Assembly: GCA_963666895.2 (NCBI GenBank) | Contig: CAXXNS010000009.1 | Span: 124,001 to 188,000 of the forward strand | Source of the DNA: G963666895 sp963666895 | GTDB lineage: Bacteria > Desulfobacterota > Desulfovibrionia > Desulfovibrionales > Desulfovibrionaceae | DNA length: 64,000 nt | Reading direction: 5' to 3' | Shown: in pieces, positions 53,675 through 61,533 of the stretch | Layout: every line of letters starts with the position of its first letter | Position numbering within the stretch: the first letter of the stretch is position 1 | Notes under the pieces: generated by a model | The model's input: the letters and a program-made list of their open reading frames with translations, nothing else | What the model was told of the DNA's origin: nothing | The model's database searches: none | Translations under genes and position numbers: made by a program

Positions 53675-54424
53675 TCAGGGTTTGGGTCGGCGCAGGCAGA
53701 GCAGGTATTCCTGGTTGCCCTTGGGTCCGGTGATGGCCGAGGGCGTCACGCCCTGCACGGCCAGCCCCAGTTCGCGGGTGCAGAAGCCGCTGACCAGGTC
53801 CACGGCCTGCTGCCGCAGGCCCTCGTCCTTGACCACGCCGCGCACGTTGGCCTCCGGGCCCAGCTCGAACTGCGGCTTGACCAGGACCACGGCCAGGCCG
53901 CCCGGTTTGAGGAAGCCCACCAGGGCGGGCAGGACCAACCGGGCGGAGATGAAGGACAGATCCAGGGTCAGGACGTCCACGGGCTCGGGTAGCAGGTCCT
54001 CGGGAGCGTGGCGCAGGTTTACTCCGTCCAGCGCGGTCACCCGTGGGTCGCGGAGCAGCTTCTCGTGCAATTGCCCCTTGCCCACGTCCGCGGCGTACAC
54101 GCGGGCCGCGCCGTGCTGGAGCAGGCAGTCCGTGAATCCGCCCGTGGAGGCCCCTGCGTCCATGGCCACGGCCCCGTTGAAGTCCAGATGGAAATGTTCG
54201 ATGGCGGTCAGGAGCTTGTAGCCGCCCCGGCTGACGAAGCGTTCGGCTTCCTTGAGCGTGAGCAGGGTGTCCGGGGAGAGCTGTTGGCCGGGCTTGGCCA
54301 CGGGCTCCATGCGGCCGCGCGCGTCCATGAGCACCTGTCCGGCCATGATCAGCCGCTTGGCCCGCTCCCGGCTCTCGGCCAGGCCCAGGTCGAACGCCAG
54401 CTGGTCCGCCCGGACCTTGCCCAC
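53675..54424 (-). CDS. tlyA: TlyA-family rRNA 2'-O-methyltransferase
   Basis: A 249-residue enzyme of the TlyA/hemolysin A family, methylating ribose in rRNA (in mycobacteria, of 16S and 23S). An N-terminal S4 domain (about 3-60; RADQLAFDLGLAESRERAKR) precedes the FtsJ-like methyltransferase, with SAM motif MDAGASTGGFTDCLL, DLSFISAR and VKPQFELGPE. The GTG start at 54424 shares a base with the thrC stop (TAGTG), so translation is coupled. Confidence 0.93.
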   Translation of the reverse strand: MGKVRADQLAFDLGLAESRERAKRLIMAGQVLMDARGRMEPVAKPGQQLSPDTLLTLKEAERFVSRGGYKLLTAIEHFHLDFNGAVAMDAGASTGGFTDCLLQHGAARVYAADVGKGQLHEKLLRDPRVTALDGVNLRHAPEDLLPEPVDVLTLDLSFISARLVLPALVGFLKPGGLAVVLVKPQFELGPEANVRGVVKDEGLRQQAVDLVSGFCTRELGLAVQGVTPSAITGPKGNQEYLLCLRRPKP

Positions 54425-55866
54425 TATTTCTTCTCCAGGCCCAGCCGCTTGACCACGTTGGCGGCCGCCTCGGCCACGTATTCCTTGGCGTCCAACTGTT
54501 CCTTGCGCTTGGGTTCGATGACCAGCTCCGGCGCGTTGGCCAGCTCGCCCCTGGGCGTGACCCCGAACTCGGGCGGGAACGTGTCCTGGAAGTACATGGT
54601 CTGGAAGTCGATGAACTTGAGCTGGTGGGCCGTGGCGTCCAGGATGCACATTTCCTGGTCCGAGACCAGGCCCAGCTCCCTGGCCCGCACGGCCCCGGCC
54701 AGGCACTCCCCGCCCTGGGTGCAGGCGATGTGGCCGCGCCGGTTGGCCGTGATCATGGCGTCCATGATCTGCTGTTCCGTGACCTGGACCACCTGGAAGG
54801 CCTTTTTGCCGCCGATGGCCTCGAACCGTTCGGCGTAATGGCGTACCCGGGGGAAGGAGACCGGGTTGCCGATCATGGCCGCCTGGGCCACCGAGGCCTG
54901 GACCGTGACCGGCTCGTACTGCCGTTCCTCGGGGTCGTCCACCGCGTAGTAGCGGTACACCGGGTCCGCGTGGTGGGACTGGACCCCGAACACCCGGGGC
55001 AGGGCGGTGATGACGCCCAGGTCAAAGAGCTTGAGGAACCCGGCCATGATGGCCGTGATGTTGCCCGCGTTGCCGATGGGCACGAACACGCACTTGCCGC
55101 GCAGGTTCCAGTCGTACCACTGGGCGATCTCGAAGGCGTAGGACTCCTGGCCCAGGATGCGCCAGGCGTTTTTGGAGTTCAAGAGGGCCACCCGGAAGTT
55201 GTCGGCCAGGTACTCGACCACCTTCATGCAGTCGTCGAACACCCCGGGCACTTCCAGGACCACGGCCCCGGAGCCCAGGGGCTGGGCCAGTTGCTGGGGC
55301 GTGACCTTGCCGTGGGGCAGGATGACCACGCTCTTGAGCGGCCCGCCCACGTAGGCCGCGTACAGTGCGGCGGCCGCGGACGTGTCGCCCGTGGACGCGC
55401 AGACCGTGAGCACCTGGTCCCAGTCGTTCTTGCGCACCAGGGCCTGGAGATAGCTGAACGCGCAGGCCATGCCCCGGTCCTTGAACGAGGCCGAGGGGTT
55501 CTGGCCGTCGTTCTTGTACGCGGTGCGCACCCCGGTCTGGGCGATCAGGTCCGGGCTGGACTCCACAATAGGCGTGTTGGCCTCGCCCAGGTACACGATG
55601 TCCCCAGGCTCCAGCACCGGGGCGATGAGCTCGTAGAAGCGGAAGATGCCGCGCAGGGCCGGGTCCTTGGACGCGGCCCGCTGGTCGAACACGGCGCGCC
55701 ATTGTTCGCCCGAAGTCTTTTTCAGCTCCCCGAAGTCCAGGTTCTCCAGCACGAAGACCCCGGAGCATTCCGGGCAGGTGTAGAGCAGCTCGTCGATGGG
55801 GTAACGTTTGCCGCAGCCCAGGCAGACGTATTCCATGCGCGCGCGATAGGCGGGAAAAGTGTTCAT
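54424..55866 (-). CDS. thrC: Threonine synthase
   Basis: A 480-residue PLP enzyme turning O-phosphohomoserine into threonine. An N-terminal zinc ribbon (Cys 15, 18, 31, 34 in CLGCGKRYPIDELLYTCPEC) is unusual for E. coli-type ThrC but known in other branches. The PLP lysine is Lys129 in NPSASFKDRG. SVVILPHGKVTPQQL and PIGNAGNITA follow. Upstream lies DUF456, downstream tlyA, overlapping by one base. Confidence 0.94.
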   Translation of the reverse strand: MNTFPAYRARMEYVCLGCGKRYPIDELLYTCPECSGVFVLENLDFGELKKTSGEQWRAVFDQRAASKDPALRGIFRFYELIAPVLEPGDIVYLGEANTPIVESSPDLIAQTGVRTAYKNDGQNPSASFKDRGMACAFSYLQALVRKNDWDQVLTVCASTGDTSAAAALYAAYVGGPLKSVVILPHGKVTPQQLAQPLGSGAVVLEVPGVFDDCMKVVEYLADNFRVALLNSKNAWRILGQESYAFEIAQWYDWNLRGKCVFVPIGNAGNITAIMAGFLKLFDLGVITALPRVFGVQSHHADPVYRYYAVDDPEERQYEPVTVQASVAQAAMIGNPVSFPRVRHYAERFEAIGGKKAFQVVQVTEQQIMDAMITANRRGHIACTQGGECLAGAVRARELGLVSDQEMCILDATAHQLKFIDFQTMYFQDTFPPEFGVTPRGELANAPELVIEPKRKEQLDAKEYVAEAAANVVKRLGLEKK

Positions 55867-55885
55867 GTTTGTTCCCTCAAAAGGT

Positions 55886-56392
55886 TCAGATCGGCCATGC
55901 CTGGGGCAGGCAGAGGAAGACGATAGCCGCTCCGGCCGCGAGCTTCAAGGCCGTGCCCAGGGTCTTGCCGAAAAACGAGCCCTTGGCCGCAATGAGCGAG
56001 GCCCTCAGCTTGCGGGTCAGGCACAGCTCCACCAGCAGGGTGCCGCAAAAGGCCCCGGCCAGGCCGCCCAGCAGGGCCCCGAAGCCCAGCAGGAACGGGG
56101 CGCAGACGATGCCACCCACGAACGCCCCGATGATACCGCCCCAATTGCCCTTCTTGCTGGCCCCGTAGCGCTTGGCCCCCCAGCTTTGGGCGATCCATTC
56201 GCCCGCCTCGGCCGCCAGGGCCAGGCCCAGGCAGATGAGCACGGTGCGCCAGGCCACGGCCCCGGACAGGCCCAGCCAGGCCCAGAGCGCGGCCAGGCCC
56301 GTGCCCACCCAATTGCCGGGCAGGCCGAGCACGTTGAGGAACATGCAGGCCAGGAACAGCCCGGCCAGCAATGAGAACCACAAGTATTCCAT
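55886..56392 (-). CDS. DUF456 membrane protein
   Basis: A 168-residue protein with about five Gly-rich helices, matching DUF456: LGLPGNWVGTGLAALWAW near the N terminus and the central WGAKRYGASKKGNWGGIIGAF with GAFCGTLLVELCL, where Gly zippers are typical. Function unknown for the family. It lies 6 bases after the CoA-ligase gene and 19 before thrC in the same operon. Confidence 0.87.
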   Translation of the reverse strand: MEYLWFSLLAGLFLACMFLNVLGLPGNWVGTGLAALWAWLGLSGAVAWRTVLICLGLALAAEAGEWIAQSWGAKRYGASKKGNWGGIIGAFVGGIVCAPFLLGFGALLGGLAGAFCGTLLVELCLTRKLRASLIAAKGSFFGKTLGTALKLAAGAAIVFLCLPQAWPI

Positions 56393-56398
56393 GAATTC

Positions 56399-57712
56399 CT
56401 ATTCGGTCCCGCGCAGGTCCATCACTCGCTGGGCCTTGCCGGCCGCCTTGGGAATGGACTCGGCCTGGACCAGCTCCACCCGGGGCGTGACCAGTATCTC
56501 GTCGCGCAGCCGGGAGGCGATCTTCTTCTGCAGGCCGGTCAGGGCGCGCATGTCCTCCACAAAGAATTCCTCGCGGATTTCCACCTTGACCCGGATCTGG
56601 TCCATGGTCCCCTCGTGGAAGAGCTCGATGAGGTAGTTCTGGCCCACCTCTTCGATGCCCATCAGGGCCTGCTCGATCTGCATGGGGTAGATGTTCACGC
56701 CCTTGATGATGAGCATGTCGTCGGCCCGGCCCGAGATGCGGTCCATGCGGCGGTGGGTGCGGCCGCAGGGGCAGTCGCCGGGGATGATGCGGGTAAGGTC
56801 GCGGGTGCGGTAGCGGATGAGCGGCATGCCCTGGCGGGTCAGGGTGGTCATGACCAGCTCGCCCGGCTGGCCGTCCTCCACGGGCTGGCCCGTTTCCGGG
56901 TTGATGATCTCGGCCACGTAGGCGTCCTCCCAGATGTGCATGCCTGTTTGATAGGTGCACTCGAAGGCCACGCCCGGGCCGTTCATCTCGGACAGGCCGA
57001 AGGAGTTGTAGGCCTTGAGGTCGAGCATGGCCTCGATGCGGCGGCGGATTTCATCGGTATGGGGCTCCGCGCCGATAAGCGCGATGCGCAGGGGCACGTC
57101 CTTGGGATCGATGTTCTCCTTGGCCAGGAACTCGGCGAAGTACAGGGCGTAGGAGGGGATGATGTGGGCCACGGTGACGTTGAAGTCGCGGATGAGCTTG
57201 ATCTGGCGCTTGGAGTTGCCCGCTCCGGCCGGGATGGTCAGGCAGCCCAGCTTCTCGGCTCCGTAGTGGATGCCCAGGCCGCCGGTGAACAGGCCGTAGC
57301 CGGACATGTTCTGGAGCACGTCGGACTTGCGCACTCCGCAGCAGTACATGGACCGGGCCATGAGCGTGGCCCACTGGTCGATGTCCGCGGCGGTGTAGAA
57401 CACGGCCGTGGGCGTGCCCGTGGTGCCGGACGAGGCGTGCAGCCGGACGAATTCGTCCAGGGGCTTGGTCAGCATGCCGTAGGGATAGTTGGCCCGCAGG
57501 TCGTCCTTGGTGGTGAAGGGCAGCTTGGTCACGTCCTCGATGGTCTTGATGTCCTCGGCGCTGACGCCGTGCTCCTTGAGCTGCTTGGCGTAGAACGGGG
57601 ACTTGGCCGCGTTGGCCACGGTCTGGCGCAGGCGCTCGGCCTGGAGTTTGGCCAGTTCTTCGCGGGGCAGGGCCTCCACGGGATCGTGGTAGGTGCCGGG
57701 ATCGTGCTGCAT
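56399..57712 (-). CDS. paaK: Phenylacetate-CoA ligase family enzyme
   Basis: A 437-residue adenylate-forming ligase of the PaaK type, activating phenylacetate (or a related aryl acid) to its CoA thioester. ATP motif HASSGTTGTPTAVFYT, the YNSFGLSEMNGPG motif with conserved Tyr and Glu, and the hinge RISGRADDMLIIKGVNIYP are present. Length is normal. In sulfate reducers such ligases often act on amino-acid-derived aryl acids (the IorAB route); no such genes lie in this window. It follows dnaB by 20 bases. Confidence 0.93.
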   Translation of the reverse strand: MQHDPGTYHDPVEALPREELAKLQAERLRQTVANAAKSPFYAKQLKEHGVSAEDIKTIEDVTKLPFTTKDDLRANYPYGMLTKPLDEFVRLHASSGTTGTPTAVFYTAADIDQWATLMARSMYCCGVRKSDVLQNMSGYGLFTGGLGIHYGAEKLGCLTIPAGAGNSKRQIKLIRDFNVTVAHIIPSYALYFAEFLAKENIDPKDVPLRIALIGAEPHTDEIRRRIEAMLDLKAYNSFGLSEMNGPGVAFECTYQTGMHIWEDAYVAEIINPETGQPVEDGQPGELVMTTLTRQGMPLIRYRTRDLTRIIPGDCPCGRTHRRMDRISGRADDMLIIKGVNIYPMQIEQALMGIEEVGQNYLIELFHEGTMDQIRVKVEIREEFFVEDMRALTGLQKKIASRLRDEILVTPRVELVQAESIPKAAGKAQRVMDLRGTE

Positions 57713-57732
57713 GGTCGGCTCGATGGTTCGGG

Positions 57733-59205
57733 TTAGACGGAGGCCTCGGAAGGCTCGGGCACGGTCTCGGTCAGGTTGTCGAAGGCCGTGTACTTGTCGT
57801 GGAAATAGAGCTTGAACTCCCCAGTGGGGCCATTGCGCTGCTTGCCGATGTCGATCTCCGCGACGTGCGTCAACTCGACGTCCTCCATGTCGTCGCCCGC
57901 GGCCCGCCGCTTCTTCTTGCGGTAGGCGTCCTCGCGGTAGATGAACAGGATCACGTCCGCGTCCTGCTCAATGGCCCCGGATTCGCGCAGGTCGGCCAGC
58001 ATGGGCTTGGGCGGGTTGCGGTCTTCCACGCGGCGGTTGAGCTGGGACAGGGCCACCACCGGGATGTTGAGTTCCTTGGCCAGGGCCTTGAGGTTGCGGG
58101 AGATGTCGGAAATTTCCTGTTCGCGGGAGTCCGGGTTGCGGCTGGAGCGCATGAGCTGGAGGTAGTCCACCATGATCAGGCCCAGGTCCTCGCGGGCCTT
58201 GAGGCGGCGGCAGCGGGCCCGCAGCTCCAGGGTGGACAGGGCCGGGGTGTCGTCGATGAACAAGGGCGCGGCCGAGAGCCGGTCCGCGGCGTCGTGCAGC
58301 TTGAGCCAGTCCTGGTCCTCTATGTACCCGGTCCGAAGCCCCTGCAAGCCCACCCGGGCCTGCACGGCCAGCATGCGGGTCATGAGCTGCTCCTTGCTCA
58401 TCTCCAGGGAGAAGATGGCCGTGGGCACGGGTTCGTCGCGGTCCAGCACGGCGCGCAGGGCCAGGTTGAGGCCGAAGGCGGTCTTGCCCATGGACGGTCG
58501 CCCGGCCAGGATGATCAGGTCGGAGTTCTGCAGCCCGGCCGTCATCTCGTCGAAGCGCGTGTACCCGGTGCGGATGCCCGTCACCGGCGACTTGCGCGCA
58601 TACCGGGCCTCCAGCTCGCTGTAGACCTGCTTGATGAGTTCGCCCGAGGGGACGATGGTGCTCGAGGTCCGCGACTCGGCGATCTTGAACACCGCGCTCT
58701 CCGAGGTGTCCAGCAGCTCGTTGACGTCCGTGGATTCGTAGCAGCGGCCGATGATGTCCGCGGACACGTCGATCAAATTCCGCAGCACGGCCTTTTCGCG
58801 CACGATGTAGGCGTGGCGGGCCGCGTTGGCCGAACTTACCGGGGCCTCGGTCAACTCGGCCAGATAGACGCGGCCGCCGACCTCGTTGAGCGTGCCCTCG
58901 GTTTCCAGCCGGTTGCCCACGGTGATCAGGTCGATGGGCTCGTTCTTGTTGTAGAGGTCGATGAAGGCCTGGAAGATGGTTTTGTGGCCCGGGGAGTAGA
59001 AATCGTCCGGGGAGACCGTGTCCACCACGTTGTGGAACACGTTGTTGGACTGAAAAACCCCCCCCAGGACACTCTTTTCAGCATCGAGGTCCTGAGGGGG
59101 GAGTTTACGCAGAAAATCGGCCGAGACCTTGCTCAAGGCCTCGCGTCCGTCCTTACTCTGCCGGCTGCTCCGGCTCGGATTCTGGCTCTGTTTCCGGTTG
59201 GGCAT
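57733..59205 (-). CDS. dnaB: Replicative DNA helicase
   Basis: A 490-residue hexameric helicase of the replisome. The N-terminal helical domain (about 35-140; PPQDLDAEKSVLGGVFQ) is followed by the RecA-like motor, with Walker A AGRPSMGKTAF (about 237), Walker B LGLIMVDYLQLM and SQLNRRVEDR. No intein is present. The ATG at 59205 is inside the last codons of rplI (53-base overlap), so it is coupled to the ribosomal operon, a common arrangement (rpsF-rpsR-rplI-dnaB). Confidence 0.97.
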   Translation of the reverse strand: MPNRKQSQNPSRSSRQSKDGREALSKVSADFLRKLPPQDLDAEKSVLGGVFQSNNVFHNVVDTVSPDDFYSPGHKTIFQAFIDLYNKNEPIDLITVGNRLETEGTLNEVGGRVYLAELTEAPVSSANAARHAYIVREKAVLRNLIDVSADIIGRCYESTDVNELLDTSESAVFKIAESRTSSTIVPSGELIKQVYSELEARYARKSPVTGIRTGYTRFDEMTAGLQNSDLIILAGRPSMGKTAFGLNLALRAVLDRDEPVPTAIFSLEMSKEQLMTRMLAVQARVGLQGLRTGYIEDQDWLKLHDAADRLSAAPLFIDDTPALSTLELRARCRRLKAREDLGLIMVDYLQLMRSSRNPDSREQEISDISRNLKALAKELNIPVVALSQLNRRVEDRNPPKPMLADLRESGAIEQDADVILFIYREDAYRKKKRRAAGDDMEDVELTHVAEIDIGKQRNGPTGEFKLYFHDKYTAFDNLTETVPEPSEASV

Positions 59206-59764
59206 CGCTTGTGTCGGCTTCGGTTCCGGTTTCGGCTTCGGCCAACACAGCCTCCACCTCTTCGGCGTCCACCGGCTTGACCACGGATTCGTCGATCACC
59301 ACGTCTTCGGCAAGATCCCGGCCATGGCGCGCGACCTTGACGGCGATGTCCGCCTGCACGTCGGGGTGCAGCTTGATGGGTACGACGTAATCGCCAAGAG
59401 CCCGGATGGGTTCGGCCAGGATAATCTTTTTGCGGTCGATTTCAAGTCCCATGCCCTCGAGCACGTCCGCGATGTTGGAAGAGGTGACCGAGCCGTACAG
59501 CTTGTCGCCTTCGCCCACGCGGACCTCGATGACCACGGTTTCCTTCTCGATCTTCTCGGCCAGTTCCTTGGCCGCGGCGCGCAGGGAGTCGGCCTTGGCT
59601 TCCAGCTTGCGGCGCTCCAGCTCGAACTGCTTCAAGTTGGCGTTGCTGGCGGGCATGGCCAGGCCCTGCGGGATCAGGAAGTTGCGTCCATATCCAGGTT
59701 TGACCGTAACGATGTCGCCCAGGTTGCCCAGGGAGTCCACGTCGGCTCTGAGGATGAGTTTCAT
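59153..59764 (-). CDS. rplI: 50S ribosomal protein L9 with acidic tail
   Basis: A 203-residue protein binding 23S rRNA. The N-terminal KLILRADVDSLGNLGDIVTV and GYGRNFLIPQGLA, the long helix and the C-terminal domain (GSVTSSNIAD) are standard (about 150 residues). An extra C-terminal tail of about 45 residues (ETGTEADTSDAQPETEPESE...) is Glu/Pro-rich and probably disordered. This tail carries the dnaB start in another frame. Confidence 0.97.
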   Translation of the reverse strand: MKLILRADVDSLGNLGDIVTVKPGYGRNFLIPQGLAMPASNANLKQFELERRKLEAKADSLRAAAKELAEKIEKETVVIEVRVGEGDKLYGSVTSSNIADVLEGMGLEIDRKKIILAEPIRALGDYVVPIKLHPDVQADIAVKVARHGRDLAEDVVIDESVVKPVDAEEVEAVLAEAETGTEADTSDAQPETEPESEPEQPAE

Positions 59765-59780
59765 CGGAATCTCCCTCCCC

Positions 59781-60041
59781 TTAACCGGTCTTTTTCTTCA
59801 GTTCCGTGGCATGCACGGTGGTGTAGAACAACAGCGCCATCTGCCGGGACCGCTTGATGGCCAGGGTCAGGGCGCGCTGGTGCTTGGCGCAGGTGCCGGT
59901 GATGCGCCGGGCCAGGATCTTGCCGCGCTCGGTGGTGTACTCGCGCAGGATGTCCGGGCGCTTGTAATCGATGGGCAAATCCTTGTCCGCGCAGAAGCGG
60001 CAGAACTTCTTCCTCGGGGTGAATTTTTTGCGGAACGCCAT
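59781..60041 (-). CDS. rpsR: 30S ribosomal protein S18
   Basis: An 86-residue small-subunit protein. FCRFCADKD at the N terminus and CAKHQRAL in the middle give three Cys and one His, the zinc-binding (C+) form of S18. The core RPDILREYTTERGKILARRITG is standard. It sits 1 base after rpsF and 16 before rplI. Confidence 0.97.
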   Translation of the reverse strand: MAFRKKFTPRKKFCRFCADKDLPIDYKRPDILREYTTERGKILARRITGTCAKHQRALTLAIKRSRQMALLFYTTVHATELKKKTG

Positions 60042-60042
60042 G

Positions 60043-60366
60043 TTAGGCCTCCTGGGCGGCGGTCTGGCCCACCGGCTTGTCGGAGAGCTTGACGGTCAGG
60101 AACTTGAAGATGCCGTCGGTGATGCGGATGATGCGCTCGAGCTCGGTGATCAGCGCGCCGGGGGCGTCGTAGACCAGTCGAACGTACCAGCCTCGGGACT
60201 GTTTCTGGACGGGATAGGCCAGGGTGCGGATGCCCCAGTCGTCGACTTCCACCATCGCCCCTCCCTCGCGCTCGATGAGCCCGGTGAGGTTCTCGATGAT
60301 GGCGGTGCGCCCTTCTTCCTCCATCTCAGGCGAGATGAGGAGCAGGGTTTCATAATGATAGACCAT
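60043..60366 (-). CDS. rpsF: 30S ribosomal protein S6
   Basis: A 107-residue protein that pairs with S18 on 16S rRNA. YHYETLLLISPEMEEEG and GIRTLAYPVQKQSRGWYVRL are conserved. I chose ATG 60366, preceded by TAAGGAGG. It is the first gene of rpsF-rpsR-rplI-dnaB. The promoter candidate lies directly upstream at the end of the small UGA-containing gene. Confidence 0.97.
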   Translation of the reverse strand: MVYHYETLLLISPEMEEEGRTAIIENLTGLIEREGGAMVEVDDWGIRTLAYPVQKQSRGWYVRLVYDAPGALITELERIIRITDGIFKFLTVKLSDKPVGQTAAQEA

Positions 60367-60424
60367 GTATTCCTCCTTATGGTCTTTGGCCCGCGGGCAC
60401 GGCCGCGAGCAAGGTGGAAGGGGT

Positions 60425-60453
60425 CTGTTATGTGGTTTCCCCCGGCCTGTCAA
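60425..60453 (-). promoter_or_regulatory. Candidate promoter of the rpsF operon
   Basis: On the minus strand a perfect TTGACA (60453-60448) is followed after 17 bases by TAACAG (60430-60425) or after 15 by CATAAC. The TGA inside TTGACA is the stop codon of the small upstream gene, so gene end and promoter are merged. It lies about 60 bases before rpsF. Confidence 0.5.
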
Positions 60454-60620
60454 GTGCCAGGGGCGTCGTCCTCGTCATCGGGCTCGTCCTGCTTGTCCGG
60501 CGGCGTCCAGCCGCACCCGGTCTTGGACAGTCAGGTCTCGATGCCGAACCGGGGCAGGATCCACCGTTGGAGCGCGTACCAGATTCCGGCCACGCCCAGT
60601 ATGATCAGCATTTCCTTCAT
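60450..60620 (-). CDS. Probable small membrane selenoprotein with in-frame UGA (Sec30)
   Basis: A 56-residue frame if the UGA at 60533-60531 is read as selenocysteine. ATG 60620 overlaps the purC stop as ATGA, so it is translationally coupled. Residues 1-29 form one membrane helix with a basic end (MKEMLIILGVAGIWYALQRW, then ILPRFGIET). Sec30 follows, then LSKTGCGWTPPDKQDEPDDE and a short acidic end with a normal TGA stop. This gives a Thr-Sec-x5-Cys redox-like motif. A hairpin fitting bacterial SECIS rules begins 10 bases after UGA, with its loop 21 bases away. SelA and SelB are encoded in the same window. If UGA is a true stop, a 29-residue peptide remains. The family is not known to me; the Sec reading is inference from sequence. 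Confidence 0.6.
60497..60520 (-). promoter_or_regulatory. Candidate bacterial SECIS element
   Basis: Minus-strand RNA: CCG (60520-60518), bulge GGU, GCGGC (60514-60510), apical loop UGGAC (60509-60505), GCCGC (60504-60500), CGG (60499-60497). This gives 8 base pairs, with G at loop positions 2 and 3 and a bulged U. The loop starts 21 bases after the UGA, within the 16-37 base range usual for bacterial SECIS. Confidence 0.5.
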
Positions 60621-61522
60621 GCCCATGTCCCGTCCAGTTGGCTGCCGGTGAGCCGGGTGAAGGCCTCCAGGTACTTGGTCCGGGTGTTGATCTGGACCTC
60701 CTGGGGCATGGCCGGGGCCGGGGGCTGCTTGTTGAAGCCCACCGAGGTCAGCCAGTCCCGCACGTACTGCTTGTCGAAGCTCGGCTGGGAGCGGCCCGGC
60801 GCGTAGCCGTCCGCGGGCCAGAAGCGCGAGGAATCCGGGGTCAGGACCTCGTCGATGAGCACCAGTTCGTTGTCCACCAGGCCGAACTCGAACTTGGTGT
60901 CCGCGATGAGGATGCCGCGCTCACGGGCGTAGTCCCGGGCGGCCGAGTAGATGGACAGGGACAGTTCCTGGACCTTGTCGAAGACCTCGCGGCCGAGCAT
61001 GTCCGCGGCCTTGGTGGTGGTGATGTTCTCGTCGTGCAGGCCCAGCTCCGCCTTGGTGGACGGGGTGAACAGGGGTTCGGCCAGCATGTCCGATTCCTTG
61101 AGGTCCTTGGGCAGAACGTGGCCGCTGACCGCTCCGGTGTTCTGGTAGTCCTTCCATCCGGAGCCGGTGATGTAGCCGCGCACGATGCACTCGATGGGCA
61201 GGGGCTCGGCCTTGCGGGCCAGGACGTAGCGCCCGGCCAGTTGGTCCGCGAACGGGGCCAGGGGTTCGGGCAGGTCGCCGGCCTTGTAGGCCAGCACGTG
61301 GTTCTTCACCAGACCGGCGAAGCGCTCCATCCAGAACAGGGTGATCTGGTTGAGAATCTTGCCCTTGTCCGGGATGGGGTCGGGCAGGATCACGTCGAAT
61401 GCCGAGATGCGGTCCGTGGTCACGATGAGCAGGGTGCTGTCGTCCACGTCGTAGATGTCGCGGACCTTGCCCCGCGAGCGCAGGGGAAAGACCGGGATGT
61501 CCGTCTGGCTGATGGCGGTCAT
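60617..61522 (-). CDS. purC: Phosphoribosylaminoimidazole-succinocarboxamide synthase
   Basis: A 301-residue SAICAR synthetase in purine synthesis (ATP-dependent addition of aspartate to CAIR). RGKVRDIYDVDDSTLLIVTTDRISAFD, the ECIVRGYITGSGWKDY motif, ILIADTKFEFG and LIDEVLTPDSSRFWP are hallmarks. The longer, yeast-like form is common here. I chose ATG 61522, which has GGAG six bases upstream. ATG 61537, overlapping the hisD stop (ATGA), lacks a ribosome site. Its stop overlaps the start of the small UGA-containing gene. Confidence 0.95.
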   Translation of the reverse strand: MTAISQTDIPVFPLRSRGKVRDIYDVDDSTLLIVTTDRISAFDVILPDPIPDKGKILNQITLFWMERFAGLVKNHVLAYKAGDLPEPLAPFADQLAGRYVLARKAEPLPIECIVRGYITGSGWKDYQNTGAVSGHVLPKDLKESDMLAEPLFTPSTKAELGLHDENITTTKAADMLGREVFDKVQELSLSIYSAARDYARERGILIADTKFEFGLVDNELVLIDEVLTPDSSRFWPADGYAPGRSQPSFDKQYVRDWLTSVGFNKQPPAPAMPQEVQINTRTKYLEAFTRLTGSQLDGTWA

Positions 61523-61533
61523 GGATGTCTCCG

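Noticed and set aside
60425..60432. TTGACA near 60450 as evidence against the small gene
   Set aside because: A promoter overlapping a gene end is common; it does not conflict with coding, and the -10 is only moderate.
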